Source: Pseudomonadales bacterium (GTDB lineage Bacteria > Pseudomonadota > Gammaproteobacteria > Pseudomonadales > Azotimanducaceae). From it: 64,000 bases of DNA. Below the pieces are notes generated by a model. That model searched no databases. It was given only the letters and a program-made list of their open reading frames with translations, and was not told the origin of the DNA. Both the position numbers and the translations under genes were made by a program. How positions within the stretch are numbered: position 1 is the stretch's first letter; every line of letters begins with the position of its first letter. Location of the stretch: assembly GCA_029251375.1 (NCBI GenBank), contig JAQXDL010000022.1, positions 369,468 through 433,467 of the forward strand. Direction: 5' to 3'. Positions 10,383-22,358 of this stretch are shown piece by piece.

Positions 10383-11261
10383 ATGTTAAAGCCTCTTCAA
10401 CCTTCGAGAATTAATACTATGCCTAGTCAATATTCTAACCTGAGTTCGACTCAATTGGCGGAAGGATTGTCTAAGATCTGTCGGCAAGCGGGCAAAGCCA
10501 TTCTCGAGGTTTATAATCGTAGCGATTTTGGTGTCCAAACTAAATCAGATAACTCACCGCTTACCGAAGCTGACCTAGCTGCACACCATATTATCGTTGA
10601 TGGATTGGCTGACCTTGTGAGTGACGTTCCAACCCTGTCCGAAGAATCTGACAAAATATCCTTTAAAACTCGTAGTCGTTGGAATCGATATTTTTTAGTT
10701 GATCCTTTAGACGGCACAAAAGAGTTCATTAATCGTAATGGTGAGTTCACAGTTAATATCGCATTGATTGAAAATCATGTGCCGATCATGGGCGCAGTAT
10801 ATGTGCCGGTCAAGGATGTTTTGTACATCGGTATTAATGTCGGAGAAGATCGCCAAGCATACAAGATTGATAAGGGTAGAAAGACTTTGTTGGCAACTCG
10901 AAGTATGACTTCTAGTGCTGTCACTGTCGTGGCAAGTAGGCGGCACGGAAGTGAGGAGATGGAGCGTTGCATGGCATTGTTAAATGAGAATTTTGATGTC
11001 GACACAAAAAACGTTGGTAGTTCGTTAAAGTTTTGTCAGATTGCAGAAGGTGGTGCTGATCTCTATCCACGCTTGGCACCAACCTCCGAGTGGGATACGG
11101 GAGCTGCGCAAGCGGTTGTTACTGCGGCTGGTGGATTGGTCGTTGATGATTCGTTTGCTGAACTGCAATACAACACAAAAGAAAATATTCTTAACCCCTT
11201 TTTCTTCGTTATTGCTGATACGGACTACCCTTGGCAAAAATTGCTATCAAACATTAGCTAA
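10383..11261 (+). CDS. cysQ: 3'(2'),5'-bisphosphate nucleotidase CysQ
   Basis: Hydrolyses 3'-phosphoadenosine 5'-phosphate, the by-product of sulfate assimilation, and related compounds. It has the inositol-monophosphatase fold with metal-binding motifs: SEESD near residue 90, the hallmark DPLDGTKEF near 108 and WDTGAAQAVV near 236. It is 292 aa from the ATG at 10383, which has GGA at a suitable distance. A second ATG at 10419 would give 280 aa, nearer the E. coli length, and would leave more room for a promoter. Confidence 0.92.
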   Translation: MLKPLQPSRINTMPSQYSNLSSTQLAEGLSKICRQAGKAILEVYNRSDFGVQTKSDNSPLTEADLAAHHIIVDGLADLVSDVPTLSEESDKISFKTRSRWNRYFLVDPLDGTKEFINRNGEFTVNIALIENHVPIMGAVYVPVKDVLYIGINVGEDRQAYKIDKGRKTLLATRSMTSSAVTVVASRRHGSEEMERCMALLNENFDVDTKNVGSSLKFCQIAEGGADLYPRLAPTSEWDTGAAQAVVTAAGGLVVDDSFAELQYNTKENILNPFFFVIADTDYPWQKLLSNIS

Positions 11262-11402
11262 GTTGAGATCTAAAAAACGCTCAATCACACAAAAGCGAGA
11301 TCGAAAAACAGATCGAGGTAAATGTCAGTTTTACTTTGATACGCCAATACGACGTGAACAGTACGGCTAACTTTCACAGATTACTCACAATTAGGATATC
11401 TT

Positions 11403-11822
11403 ATGGCTGATAAATCTAAATTGCCGGTGCCACAACCGACACCAGAAACACAACACTTTTGGGATGCAACTAAGGCGGGCGAGCTTAAGCTGCAAAAATG
11501 TGAGGACTGCAGTCATATCTATTTTCCACCAAGACCTTTCTGTCCTAAGTGTGCAAGTAAGTCAGTCAAAGTATTCTCGGCTTCAGGTGAGGCAACACTT
11601 TACAGTTACGTGATCAACCACAGGCCGCATCCTGCATTTGATGGCCCCTATTCGATTGCTGTCGTGACGTTGAAGGAGGGTCCAAGAATGATGACTAACA
11701 TCATCAATTGCGAGCAAACACCGGAGCGACTTCGGTTAGACATGTCCCTTCGAGTGGTTTTCGAAGATCTGTCGCAAGACATTGCCCTGCCCTATTTTGA
11801 ACCTATGGAGGCATCATCGTGA
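11403..11822 (+). CDS. zinc-ribbon OB-fold protein (DUF35), thiolase partner
   Basis: A 139-aa acyl-CoA-binding accessory protein. The N-terminal rubredoxin-like zinc ribbon uses C33-x2-C36 and C47-x2-C50. An OB-fold follows, with the family motif ATLYSYVINHRPHPAF around residue 65. Such proteins form complexes with thiolase-like enzymes in lipid, steroid or polyketide pathways. Here the next gene is such an enzyme and overlaps it by four bases (GTGA), so coupled translation and a complex are likely. AGGAT precedes the ATG at 11403. The CoA substrate is unknown. Confidence 0.9.
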   Translation: MADKSKLPVPQPTPETQHFWDATKAGELKLQKCEDCSHIYFPPRPFCPKCASKSVKVFSASGEATLYSYVINHRPHPAFDGPYSIAVVTLKEGPRMMTNIINCEQTPERLRLDMSLRVVFEDLSQDIALPYFEPMEASS

Positions 11823-12964
11823 AGTCAAACTCAATTGCCATTGTTGGTGCTGCTGAAACAACCGAGTTGGGTACGATTCCTGACATGAGTCAAATACAGC
11901 TGCATGCTGATGCGGCGTTAAACGCGATGTCTGATGCGGGCCTGGGGCTGAAAGATATCGATGGAATCGCGACAGCGGGAGAGTCGCCTGTAAACCTAGC
12001 GCACTATTTAGGCATTACACCGACCTGGGTTGATGGTACTGGCGTGGGCGGCTGCTCATTTATGTTGCATGTTAGGCACGCTGCCGCGGCGATCAACGAA
12101 GGTTTATGTACAACCGTGCTCGTTACCCATGGCGAAAGTGGCCGCTCCGGTATAGGCCGAGGCGCGTATCGAGGTAGCCCAAGTTCTCTGCCTGGACAAT
12201 TTGAGGGTGCTTATGGTGGCATGGGGCCGACAACCTCCTTCACCATCCCTTTTCTAAGATATATGAAGGACACGGGTACAACCTTGGAGCAATTGGCGAT
12301 GGTGGCGGTTGTTCAACGTGAGTGGGCGGCAAGAAACCCGCGTGCAAAGTTGCAGCAATTGACCAGTGTGGAAGAGGTCATGAACGATCGTATTATTGCC
12401 TATCCGTTCACTAAATCTGAATGCTGTCTAGTCACTGACGGCGGTGGTGCATTGATTTTAACCAGCGCAGAACGTGCGAAAGATTTTCCAACTCAGCCTG
12501 TCTATATTGTCGGAACCGGCGAGAGTGTTGAGACGCCGATGATCAGCCAGATGGCCGATTTCAGCTCGTCTAGAGCTTTCAAAGTGTCTGGCAAGAAAGC
12601 TTTTGATGAGGCAGGTATTGAACACAATGATGTTGATCATTTGATGATTTACGACGCATTTGCGCACTTGCCATTTTATGGGCTTGAAGATCTGGGTTTC
12701 TGTAAGCCTGGTGAAGCGGGCGCGTTTATCGAGGACCGAAATACCGCACCTGACGGTGGAAGTCTTCCGCTAAACACCAACGGTGGCGGTCTCAGTTACA
12801 TGCACTCCGGGATGTACGGTATGTATGCGCTGCAGGAATCAGTTCGACAGCTAAGGGGCACAGCCGCGGCACAGGTAGAAGATGCAAAGCTCTCAGTGTG
12901 CCATGGTGTAGGCGGTATGTTTGCTGCCAGTGGTACGATCATTATGGCAAATGAAGTTGTTTAG
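11819..12964 (+). CDS. thiolase-like acetyl-CoA acyltransferase, SCP-x family
   Basis: A 381-aa thiolase-fold protein starting with GTG inside the stop of the zinc-ribbon gene. The likely nucleophile is C79 in GVGGCSFML, and the C-terminal base region is the CHGVGGMFAASG stretch near residue 360. It belongs to the lipid-transfer/SCP-x thiolase group, whose members cleave or form C-C bonds in branched or steroid acyl-CoAs, often with a DUF35 partner as here. The pair is probably one transcription unit. The substrate cannot be told from sequence. Confidence 0.88.
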   Translation: MKSNSIAIVGAAETTELGTIPDMSQIQLHADAALNAMSDAGLGLKDIDGIATAGESPVNLAHYLGITPTWVDGTGVGGCSFMLHVRHAAAAINEGLCTTVLVTHGESGRSGIGRGAYRGSPSSLPGQFEGAYGGMGPTTSFTIPFLRYMKDTGTTLEQLAMVAVVQREWAARNPRAKLQQLTSVEEVMNDRIIAYPFTKSECCLVTDGGGALILTSAERAKDFPTQPVYIVGTGESVETPMISQMADFSSSRAFKVSGKKAFDEAGIEHNDVDHLMIYDAFAHLPFYGLEDLGFCKPGEAGAFIEDRNTAPDGGSLPLNTNGGGLSYMHSGMYGMYALQESVRQLRGTAAAQVEDAKLSVCHGVGGMFAASGTIIMANEVV

Positions 12965-13823
12965 ACGACGCAAGTTAAGCTGATGCATAGCCTGTTTAGG
13001 CGGGTTAAAGCAAGTTTGGTCTCAGCTAGCCAAGCTGTACGGGTATCCTTCCTGCCGAGGAGAACACTGTATAAACATACAGCTTAAGCTAGCGAGGGTG
13101 ACAAATATACCCACATCTAATTTAAATTGGAAGGATTGAAAAGTGGAGGATCCTACACCGGTGATTCCTTGACATTTAGAAATCAAATCTAACGTTTTGA
13201 AAACTAGAGAGAATTTTTTTGTGGTGCGGATCCGTGAGCGCGAATTCGGCATGAATTCGGCGATAATATTCGGCAAATTAGTGGGATCAACAGCCCGTGA
13301 TGGTCAGGCAGCCCTCCAGCACATGTGGTGTAGTAGATGGTTTTTCGAACACTTTGATGCAGTTCTCCGATGAATGGCAGCAAGTAGCCGCCTAAAAGGT
13401 CCGGAGACCTGGTTATTTGTCTAAATAGGTGTGGACACGGCCAGAGAGGAAAATCATAATGTAGCTGGTCGAGCTAAAATTCTTCCTTTAGTTACGACTT
13501 CTGATTCCTATGGGTCTAAGGCAGAAGCAATTTTGCGAGAGTTTTCACTTTGAAATTTTATATCGGACTTTTTACTGAGATCTTTTATAGAACTTCACTG
13601 ACGAAAGATTGTCTAAGCCAAACTTGAGAGACTAAATTATTGGAGTACAGAGTCCGCATTAGCACCAACATCGGTTCCTATCAGGCAGCCTCGGGAAGAA
13701 CACGAGATTTCTTCTTGACTGGTGACGCCTCATATCCCTCACTCTGTCTAGACAAGAGAGGTAGTAACACCCCCAAGATCGCAACACCTACTTGCCCGCA
13801 GTTAATAATGGAGCTTTCGGACT
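12965..13823. other. 859-base non-coding region upstream of rpoD
   Basis: The longest gap in the window. I find no credible gene: the small ORFs at 13022-13276 (minus) and 13640-13831 (plus, overlapping the rpoD start) resemble nothing and lack ribosome sites. A short motif ATTCGGC occurs three times at 13244, 13255 and 13268. The gap probably holds the rpoD promoter and a long 5' leader, but I could not settle on promoter hexamers. No dnaG or rpsU remnant is visible. Confidence 0.6.
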
Positions 13824-15734
13824 ATGCCTAGTACACGAGAAGGAGATTTCGATTCAATTCTTGAAGACGAATCGCTCGATGATACGAATGAAAATCTTGA
13901 GGCCCTAGAAGCGCTTTCAGAGAATGCTGAGTTTTTAGATCAGGATGCTGAGGAAGGTGAAGAGTCCAAGCTAAAGGTGTTGATTGATCGAGGCAAAGAG
14001 CAAGGCTATCTTACGTATGACCAGCTCACAGAAACCTTACCTAAAAATATTACCGAGTCGGATGAATTCGAGAACATCGTGCAGATGTTCGAAGAAATGG
14101 GTGTGGGTGTTTTTGATCAAGCCCCCTCTCCAGCTGACCTGAAAGATCAGACCGGCGAAGAGCCGATTTCAGATAACCCTGTACTAGCGACGGCCGAATC
14201 TTTCGTGGGTAAGACGATTGATCCTGTTCGCATGTACATGCGGGAAATGGGCACCGTTCCCTTGCTGACCCGAGAAGGCGAAATTGTTATCGCCAAGCGG
14301 ATTGAAGATGGCATTCGAGAAACCATGGCCATTCTCTCTCGATACCCGGGTATTGTTGAAAGAATCACCGCCATGTACGAGAAAGTTATTGAAGAGGAAG
14401 GTGATCTAGGCGTCATCATTAGCGGTTTTCTGGATAATGATTCGATCATTCCCGATATGTCAGCTGTCGCTAAAGCAAAATCATCCGGTAACTACCAGGA
14501 AGAAGATGCAGAAGAGAAGAAAGGCTTGGATGTCGAGTTAGCTAACAAGCGCTTTAAGGATGTTATTCGTTATCACAAGAAGATTATTAAGCTGAATGAA
14601 ACCGGCGATCGAACAAGTAAAGCAGCTTTGACCGCTAGATCGAAACTGGCGGAAGTCTTTTCTTCTTTAAAGCTTGTACCTGTTCAGATGGAACCATTAC
14701 TTGAGTTTGTTCGATCAGACATGCAACAGATTCGAAGTCAGGAAAAAGTCATCAGAAATCTGATGGTTTCTAAATCCAAAATGCCTAAGAGTGTTTTTCT
14801 AGAAGGATTTGTTGGTAGAGAAACCGAAGTCGAATGGGTTGATAAGTTGATCGCTTCAAATCAGGATTATTCCGAAGCGCTCAAGAAAAATCGTATATCT
14901 ATTCGCCACTCGCACAAAATCATAAGACGAATTGCTGACAGAACGCAGCTAGAGATATCAGAGATCAAGGACATTAATCGTAGGCTCTTTGTCGCAGTTG
15001 GTAATACGCGAGCGGCAAAACGTGAAATGATTGAAGCAAATTTACGGCTAGTGATTTCAATCGCGAAAAAGTACACCAATCGTGGTTTGCACTTTCTTGA
15101 TCTTATTCAAGAAGGCAACATTGGTCTAATGAAAGCTGTGGACAAATTTGAATACCGAAGAGGTTTTAAGTTTTCGACATACGCGACTTGGTGGATTAGG
15201 CAGGCAATTACACGATCCATCTCTGACTTGGCCAGAACGATTCGTGTGCCCGTGCATATGATGGAGACCGTGAATAAGCTTAATAGGCTGCAGCGTCAGC
15301 TTGTGCAGGAACTTGGTCGCAATCCGACTATTGAGGAACTGAGCGTTAAAATGGAATTGCCAGAAGATAAGGTTTTAAAAGCGATTGACGTTGCCAAGCA
15401 ACCAATTTCTTTAGAAACGCCTGTCGGCGAAGACGACGATTCAACTATGTGGAATCTAGTGAGTGATACAACCGCAGAATCGCCGATGGATCACGCGACA
15501 GATAAGGGTTTGAAAGAGACAACAACCAATGTCCTGACAGCTTTGACCGAGCGAGAAGCCAAAGTGTTAAGGATGCGGTTTGGTATTGATATGAATACCG
15601 ATCATACCCTTGAGGAAGTTGGCAGGCAGTTTTCAGTTACTCGAGAGCGTATACGCCAAATTGAAGCAAAAGCATTGCGAAAACTTCGTCATCCGGCAAG
15701 ATCGGAACAGTTAAAAAGCTTTATCGATAGTTAA
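13824..15734 (+). CDS. rpoD: RNA polymerase sigma factor RpoD (sigma-70)
   Basis: Primary housekeeping sigma factor, 636 aa. Region 1.1 begins near residue 48 ([19 protein letters not shown]), after an acidic extension that most RpoD proteins lack. Region 1.2 includes [21 protein letters not shown] near 135. A large non-conserved insert lies at about 190-370. Region 2 has the classic [58 protein letters not shown] run, region 3 follows, and region 4.2 ends with the helix-turn-helix [26 protein letters not shown]. The start ATG has GGAG at 13810-13813. It stands apart from rpsU and dnaG and has its own terminator at 15865. Confidence 0.98.
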   Translation: MPSTREGDFDSILEDESLDDTNENLEALEALSENAEFLDQDAEEGEESKLKVLIDRGKEQGYLTYDQLTETLPKNITESDEFENIVQMFEEMGVGVFDQAPSPADLKDQTGEEPISDNPVLATAESFVGKTIDPVRMYMREMGTVPLLTREGEIVIAKRIEDGIRETMAILSRYPGIVERITAMYEKVIEEEGDLGVIISGFLDNDSIIPDMSAVAKAKSSGNYQEEDAEEKKGLDVELANKRFKDVIRYHKKIIKLNETGDRTSKAALTARSKLAEVFSSLKLVPVQMEPLLEFVRSDMQQIRSQEKVIRNLMVSKSKMPKSVFLEGFVGRETEVEWVDKLIASNQDYSEALKKNRISIRHSHKIIRRIADRTQLEISEIKDINRRLFVAVGNTRAAKREMIEANLRLVISIAKKYTNRGLHFLDLIQEGNIGLMKAVDKFEYRRGFKFSTYATWWIRQAITRSISDLARTIRVPVHMMETVNKLNRLQRQLVQELGRNPTIEELSVKMELPEDKVLKAIDVAKQPISLETPVGEDDDSTMWNLVSDTTAESPMDHATDKGLKETTTNVLTALTEREAKVLRMRFGIDMNTDHTLEEVGRQFSVTRERIRQIEAKALRKLRHPARSEQLKSFIDS

Positions 15735-15864
15735 GATAGAGCTGTGCAATGACCATCGAAGGCTGATTGGTTGCACCAGCGCCCGCGATGGTATTGTCAC
15801 AACAAGTCGATTTGCTAGATATACAGCGTAAGTTTGATCAGCGCCTGTGAATTATTTTTCTAAT

Positions 15865-15887
15865 TAGCCGAACCGGCTATCTTTTTT
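15865..15887 (+). terminator. rho-independent terminator of rpoD
   Basis: A perfect 6-bp stem TAGCCG/CGGCTA (15865-15870 with 15874-15879) with the three-base loop AAC, followed by TCTTTTTT. It lies 130 bases after the rpoD stop. Confidence 0.85.
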
Positions 15888-15983
15888 AGACGACCTTTGC
15901 GGGCTGACACGCTGACCAGTTCTTTTAGCGGGCAGCGAGTCTGTAGGCGTTTAGCGAATTTTTCTGTGATCCCCTGCGAATGT

Positions 15984-16880
15984 TTAAAGCGCCTTTAAAG
16001 CAGCTTTAATTTGTTGGCGGAGATGTTTAGATGGGTTCTGTTTTAGCGCGTTGGTGAACTCTGATCTTGCCCGATTTGGATCATTGACGGCAGCAAAGAT
16101 ATTACCCGCCATCAGTCCGACTTGTGCACTGCCTGGATCATTCCATGCTTTTTTTCTCTGGCGATAGTCGGCAACCTTTTGTAGCGCCTGAGTATATTTT
16201 CCCTGTTGATAAAGATAGTTGGCCTGAATTATTGTCGGGAATGCTCGATCAGGAATTTGTTGGCTTGCTGTATCGAGGATCTCTTCTGCAGTTTCATACC
16301 GTTCAGCTTTGAAATGTATCTCTGCATCAACGAGCTGAGCGTAAGCCGGGTTTAGTTGGCGTAAAACTTCCAGTTCTAAAACACCCTGCTCAGGGTCGCC
16401 GCCAACTATCGAGGGCGCATTGAATAAAAAGCTCACAACCCCATAATGCGCCTCGATATTTGATGGGTCTAGAACCGCCGCTTTTCGCCAAGCGGCAATA
16501 CCCGCTTTAGCCAAGCCTACTTTCTTAAAAATACTTACTTCATTAACGCGATTTATCCTAATCGACCCAAGTATTAAAAAACCATCGCTGTGATCAGGTT
16601 GAAGCGATACAAACTCCTCAAGTACTTCTTGTGCGGCCTTAAGTTGACCGTCTCGAAAAAGACTACGGCCGTGAAAAAATTTCAGCTCCGTCAACTGCGG
16701 ATTTTGCTCAGACATTTTTTCAAAGCCCTGCAGGGCAGAGCTGTAATCTCCCTGTTCGAAGTACTCAAGATATAGGCTGCTGTTGGCTCGTTGGTTGGCA
16801 AAGGTGTTCGAGCCAATGAAAACGATGGCCGAGATGAAAGCAAGTTTTAGGTAAGTAGCAAGAGGTTCGACAATCGTCAT
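15984..16880 (-). CDS. exported TPR-repeat protein
   Basis: A 298-aa protein with a cleavable-looking signal peptide (hydrophobic stretch about residues 11-28, then a site near ANQRA). The rest is tandem tetratricopeptide repeats, with hallmark turns such as FLILGSI, AAVLDPSNIEAHYGV, ANYLYQQGKYTQALQKVADY and ALKQNPSKHLRQQ at the end. It is likely a periplasmic protein-protein scaffold; partners are unknown. It is flanked by non-coding spacers and appears monocistronic. Confidence 0.85.
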   Translation of the reverse strand: MTIVEPLATYLKLAFISAIVFIGSNTFANQRANSSLYLEYFEQGDYSSALQGFEKMSEQNPQLTELKFFHGRSLFRDGQLKAAQEVLEEFVSLQPDHSDGFLILGSIRINRVNEVSIFKKVGLAKAGIAAWRKAAVLDPSNIEAHYGVVSFLFNAPSIVGGDPEQGVLELEVLRQLNPAYAQLVDAEIHFKAERYETAEEILDTASQQIPDRAFPTIIQANYLYQQGKYTQALQKVADYRQRKKAWNDPGSAQVGLMAGNIFAAVNDPNRARSEFTNALKQNPSKHLRQQIKAALKAL

Positions 16881-17022
16881 TTGAAATTGATCCTGATCCC
16901 GTCTGAGGTTGTGTAAATTTTAAGTTTAAAGCGACATGGTGTCGGCGTGAACCTCAATTGTGGGTCGTTGGATAATATCTGAACACTAAAACTAGTTGAA
17001 TAGTTAAAAGTGTCGACAAAAA

Positions 17023-17053
17023 AAGAATAAAAAAAAGGAGCGTAAAACGCCCC
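17023..17053 (-). terminator. rho-independent terminator of aceA
   Basis: Read on the minus strand, a 6-bp stem GGGGCG/CGCTCC (17053-17048 with 17042-17037, one G-U pair) around TTTTA is followed by a T-rich run. It lies about 50 bases past the aceA stop. Confidence 0.8.
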
Positions 17054-17104
17054 TTAAGGATTCAACTTAGGAAAGTTGAAGGTTTCAACATTGGCTTGCC
17101 GTTT

Positions 17105-18706
17105 CTAGAACTGGTTCATGGTGTTGTCTTTGCCACCTGCCAGCAGTGCGTTATCACCAGAGAAGTATTCTTTGTGGTCATCTCCAATGTTTGATCCTGC
17201 TAGATCTTGGTGCTTGACTGACGCCATGTCGCGTCGGATTTCTTGACGTTGTATATCTCTTACGTATGCCAGCATGCCTAGATCACCAAAGTATCCTTCA
17301 GAAAGAATATCGGTGCCCAATGCTGTTTCATGGTAAGTCGGTAACGTAATCAAGTGGTGGAAAATACCTGCTTCGCGAGATGAATCTGCTTGGAAAGTTT
17401 GGACAAGTTTGTCAGCTTCCAAAGCCAGCTCTGAATCATCGAATTTCGCATCCATCAAACCGCGATCAACTGTTGCTGGATCAGGGTAAGCAGAAAGGTC
17501 TTTGCCTGCAGCTTTCCACTCATCAAATACTTGATTACGGAAGTTGAGTGTCCAGTTAAACGAAGGTGAATTGTTATAGACCAACTTAGCGTTAGGTACA
17601 TGCTTACGAACTTCATCAACCATGTCGGCAATCTGACGAACATGAGGTTTTTCAGTCTCGATCCAAAGCAAGTCAGCGCCATGGTTAAGGCTGGTTACAC
17701 AGTCAAGAACAACGCGTTCTACTCCGGTGTTTTCCTTGAAGGAGTACAGACCATTGTCGAGTCTTACTGGCTTAACGAGCTTGCCACCCTGGTGGATAGT
17801 GATGTCGTTCTCTTTCAGTTCACTCAAATCTTTGATTTCCTGTGTTTCAAGAAAATCATTGTATTGGCTAGCAAGATCGCCTGGCTCTTTAGAAACAGGA
17901 ATCTTTTGTGTCAAGCTGGCGCCAAGCGAGTCTGTTCGTGCAACGATGATACCGTTATCAACACCAAGTTCTAGGAACGCATATCGAATAGCGTTGATCT
18001 TGGAAAGGAAGTCTTCATGAGGCACGGTTACTTTACCTGCCTGGTGTCCACACTGCTTAGCGTCAGAAACCTGATTCTCAACCTGAATTGCACAAGCCCC
18101 TGCTTCGATCATTTTCTTTGCAAGCAAGTAAGTGGCTTCTTCATTACCAAATCCGGCGTCGATATCAGCGATAATAGGCACGACGTGAGTTTCGAAGTTG
18201 TCGATGCGAGCAATAATGCTGTCTGTGTCGCCGCCATTTGCTCTTGCTTCATCTAGTTCGATAAAGATGTGACGAAGTTCGCGGGCGTCAGCCTGCTTCA
18301 AGAAGGTATAGATTTCTTCGATCAGAGCCGGCACAGATGTCTTCTCGTGCATGCTTTGGTCTGGTAGAGGACCGAACTGTGAGCGAAGTGCTGCAACCAT
18401 CCAACCACTAAGGTAGATGTAGCTCTTGTCCATTGTGCCGCGATGCTTTTTAACAGACATTGCTAGCTGTTGAGCAGTGAATCCGTGCCAGCAACCAAGT
18501 GACTGAGTGTAGCTAGAAGAGTCAGCATCATATTCAGCCATGTCCTTACGCATGATATCTGCCGTGTATTTTGCTATCTCAATACCATTCTTAAAACGGT
18601 TTTGCAGATGCATACGTGCAGCATATTCAGGGTTGACTCCACCCCAGGTGCTCTCTTTATCCTTTAGAGCAGCAAATTTTTCAATTTCTTGCAAATAAGA
18701 TGACAT
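17105..18706 (-). CDS. aceA: isocitrate lyase, long form
   Basis: Glyoxylate-shunt enzyme that splits isocitrate to glyoxylate and succinate, needed for growth on acetate or fatty acids. The ATG at 18706 with AGAGGAAG just upstream gives 533 aa starting MSSYLQEI, the normal length for the long proteobacterial form; an upstream start at 18838 would add 44 atypical residues. The catalytic KQCGH motif is at 217-221 with the nucleophilic C219, and the metal-binding DIDAGFG at 181-187. Malate synthase is not adjacent. A strong terminator follows, and an inverted repeat at 18781-18806 may mark regulation. Confidence 0.96.
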   Translation of the reverse strand: MSSYLQEIEKFAALKDKESTWGGVNPEYAARMHLQNRFKNGIEIAKYTADIMRKDMAEYDADSSSYTQSLGCWHGFTAQQLAMSVKKHRGTMDKSYIYLSGWMVAALRSQFGPLPDQSMHEKTSVPALIEEIYTFLKQADARELRHIFIELDEARANGGDTDSIIARIDNFETHVVPIIADIDAGFGNEEATYLLAKKMIEAGACAIQVENQVSDAKQCGHQAGKVTVPHEDFLSKINAIRYAFLELGVDNGIIVARTDSLGASLTQKIPVSKEPGDLASQYNDFLETQEIKDLSELKENDITIHQGGKLVKPVRLDNGLYSFKENTGVERVVLDCVTSLNHGADLLWIETEKPHVRQIADMVDEVRKHVPNAKLVYNNSPSFNWTLNFRNQVFDEWKAAGKDLSAYPDPATVDRGLMDAKFDDSELALEADKLVQTFQADSSREAGIFHHLITLPTYHETALGTDILSEGYFGDLGMLAYVRDIQRQEIRRDMASVKHQDLAGSNIGDDHKEYFSGDNALLAGGKDNTMNQF

Positions 18707-18780
18707 GGACTTCCTCTTTTGTTGGTCGTGTTTGACTTTAATGGGCGCGCAATTTAGCAAGGCATGAGGTTCAAGATAAT

Positions 18781-18806
18781 GGAATATTAGGACACTAATA
18801 GATTCC
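18781..18806. promoter_or_regulatory. imperfect inverted repeat upstream of aceA
   Basis: GGAAT-ATTAG, then GACA, then CTAAT-AG-ATTCC: ten paired bases with a two-base bulge. It lies about 75 bases upstream of the aceA start in the divergent aceA/MBL spacer. It could be an operator for a repressor of the glyoxylate shunt, but that is inference from position only. Confidence 0.3.
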
Positions 18807-18947
18807 AATAATTCATCAATTGGTTGGAGGTAGCCCAAACATGCCTATATGACGAATTTGGTGAAATATTCGGGCCACGTTGCTAAGTGCCATTAATCGT
18901 CGTCTATTTGATGTAGTCTATTGGCAAACTGCAGACAGGGGTAAACT

Positions 18948-19814
18948 ATGAATTTAACTTGGCACATAGGCGAGGTCACCGTCACACGAATTGTCGAAAC
19001 AGAGTTGCCGTTCGCCTACCACTCGAAACATCCGTTCATGCCTGCAGCAACGCCTGAAGCCCTTTCGCAAATCCCTTGGTTATATCCCAACTATGTGACG
19101 GCCGAGGGAGCCTTAAGATTATCAGTTCATGCATTATTGGTTCAGGCCCCAGGTCTTCGGCTGATCGTTGATACCTGCATTGGCAATGATAAGCCGAGTG
19201 CGATTACTCGCAACGAAGCACTTCATACCGGCTTCTTACAAAACCTATCTGCGGCTGGTTGGCCGGCACAATCAGTTGACACAGTCGTTTGTACCCATCT
19301 GCATGTTGATCACGTGGGCTGGAATACACATATGCTGGACGGTAAGTGGGTGCCCACTTTTCCGAATGCCAAGTATCTTATAGGTGAAATTGAATACGCG
19401 CATTGGCAGGCCGACGAGAGCGCTGATCAACAGCAGGTGATGTCGAGTTCAGTGCAACCTATTTTCGATGCTGGATTGGCGCAGTTGGTTGCCACAGATC
19501 ATCAGATATCTCCCGAGGTGAGCTTAGTGCCGTCGATCGGGCACACGCCCGGTCATGTTAGTGTGAAAATTGAGTCTCAGGGCCAGCAAGCTTTGATTAC
19601 GGGTGATTTTGTCCATAACCCTTGTCAGATAGCACGACCAGATTGGACCGTCAGCTTCGACGATGATCAAGCTGCTGCGGCGAGTTGTCGCCATCGTCTA
19701 TTTCGAGAATTGGTCGGTACCGACACCCTTGTCATTGGTACACACTTCGCGTCCCCGACGGCGGGTAAGATCGTGGCGGACGGTGATACTTACCGACTTG
19801 ACTCGACTGAATGA
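18948..19814 (+). CDS. MBL-fold metallo-hydrolase
   Basis: A 288-aa metallo-beta-lactamase-fold hydrolase. The zinc-binding signature THLHVDH is at 116-122, with further ligands H199 (GHTPGHV), D220 (ITGDFVHNP) and a late His in GTHFASPTAG. There is no signal peptide. The layout resembles the lactonase-like/YtnP group of MBL proteins, but the substrate cannot be assigned. It is divergent from aceA and ends just before the fusA2 terminator, which may act in both directions. Confidence 0.88.
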   Translation: MNLTWHIGEVTVTRIVETELPFAYHSKHPFMPAATPEALSQIPWLYPNYVTAEGALRLSVHALLVQAPGLRLIVDTCIGNDKPSAITRNEALHTGFLQNLSAAGWPAQSVDTVVCTHLHVDHVGWNTHMLDGKWVPTFPNAKYLIGEIEYAHWQADESADQQQVMSSSVQPIFDAGLAQLVATDHQISPEVSLVPSIGHTPGHVSVKIESQGQQALITGDFVHNPCQIARPDWTVSFDDDQAAAASCRHRLFRELVGTDTLVIGTHFASPTAGKIVADGDTYRLDSTE

Positions 19815-19876
19815 TTGTCCCAGTGGCGCCTAAACCGCGCTACGATAAAACCTAAGAAGCGCACCAAAATTCAGGC

Positions 19877-19902
19877 AAAAAAAGGCCGCCTAAGCGACCT
19901 TT
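19877..19902 (-). terminator. rho-independent terminator of fusA2
   Basis: On the minus strand AGGTCGC/GCGGCCT forms a 7-bp stem with one G-U pair and a four-base loop, followed by seven T residues. It lies between the convergent fusA2 and MBL-fold genes. The plus-strand version has a C-A mismatch, so the main direction is minus. Confidence 0.8.
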
Positions 19903-19925
19903 CTTTAACTGCTTGATTCAAAGCC

Positions 19926-22019
<2,094 letters not shown>

Positions 22020-22358
22020 GGCTTTGGCTCTGCTAAGGGTCTGGATTTGGGGTTCAAAAAGCGCGTCATCATATAGCGAGAATGACCTATAATCCAGCAC
22101 TGTCTGAGTAGGATTTTATCAGGCCACATCAGAAGTCCGAGTTTTATGGCAAATCAAGCTGCCGTCGGATGACGAAAATATTCATAGTCGTCTCGATGAG
22201 AGGCTTCAATGCATTGGTAAATGGGGCTTTAGGGCCATTTGCGATCAACGCTTAGAAAGAAAAAGTAGTATATTGGTAGCTGTGCGGGCCCGTTTGTTCG
22301 GATCCGTGAAGAGGAAATTTATTTAGCTTATTGAGAGCGAGTTGCTGGAAATTTTTGC
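22020..22358. other. 339-base divergent spacer, fusA2 / MOSC gene
   Basis: Expected to carry both promoters. I see A/T-rich hexamers resembling -10 boxes but no convincing paired -35, so I annotate none. Confidence 0.4.

Noticed and set aside
13640..13831. 63-aa ORF that overlaps the rpoD start
   Set aside because: TTG start, no ribosome site, amino-acid use unlike a real protein.
17105..18838. 577-aa isocitrate lyase start
   Set aside because: The first 44 residues are not conserved; the ATG at 18706 has a strong ribosome site.
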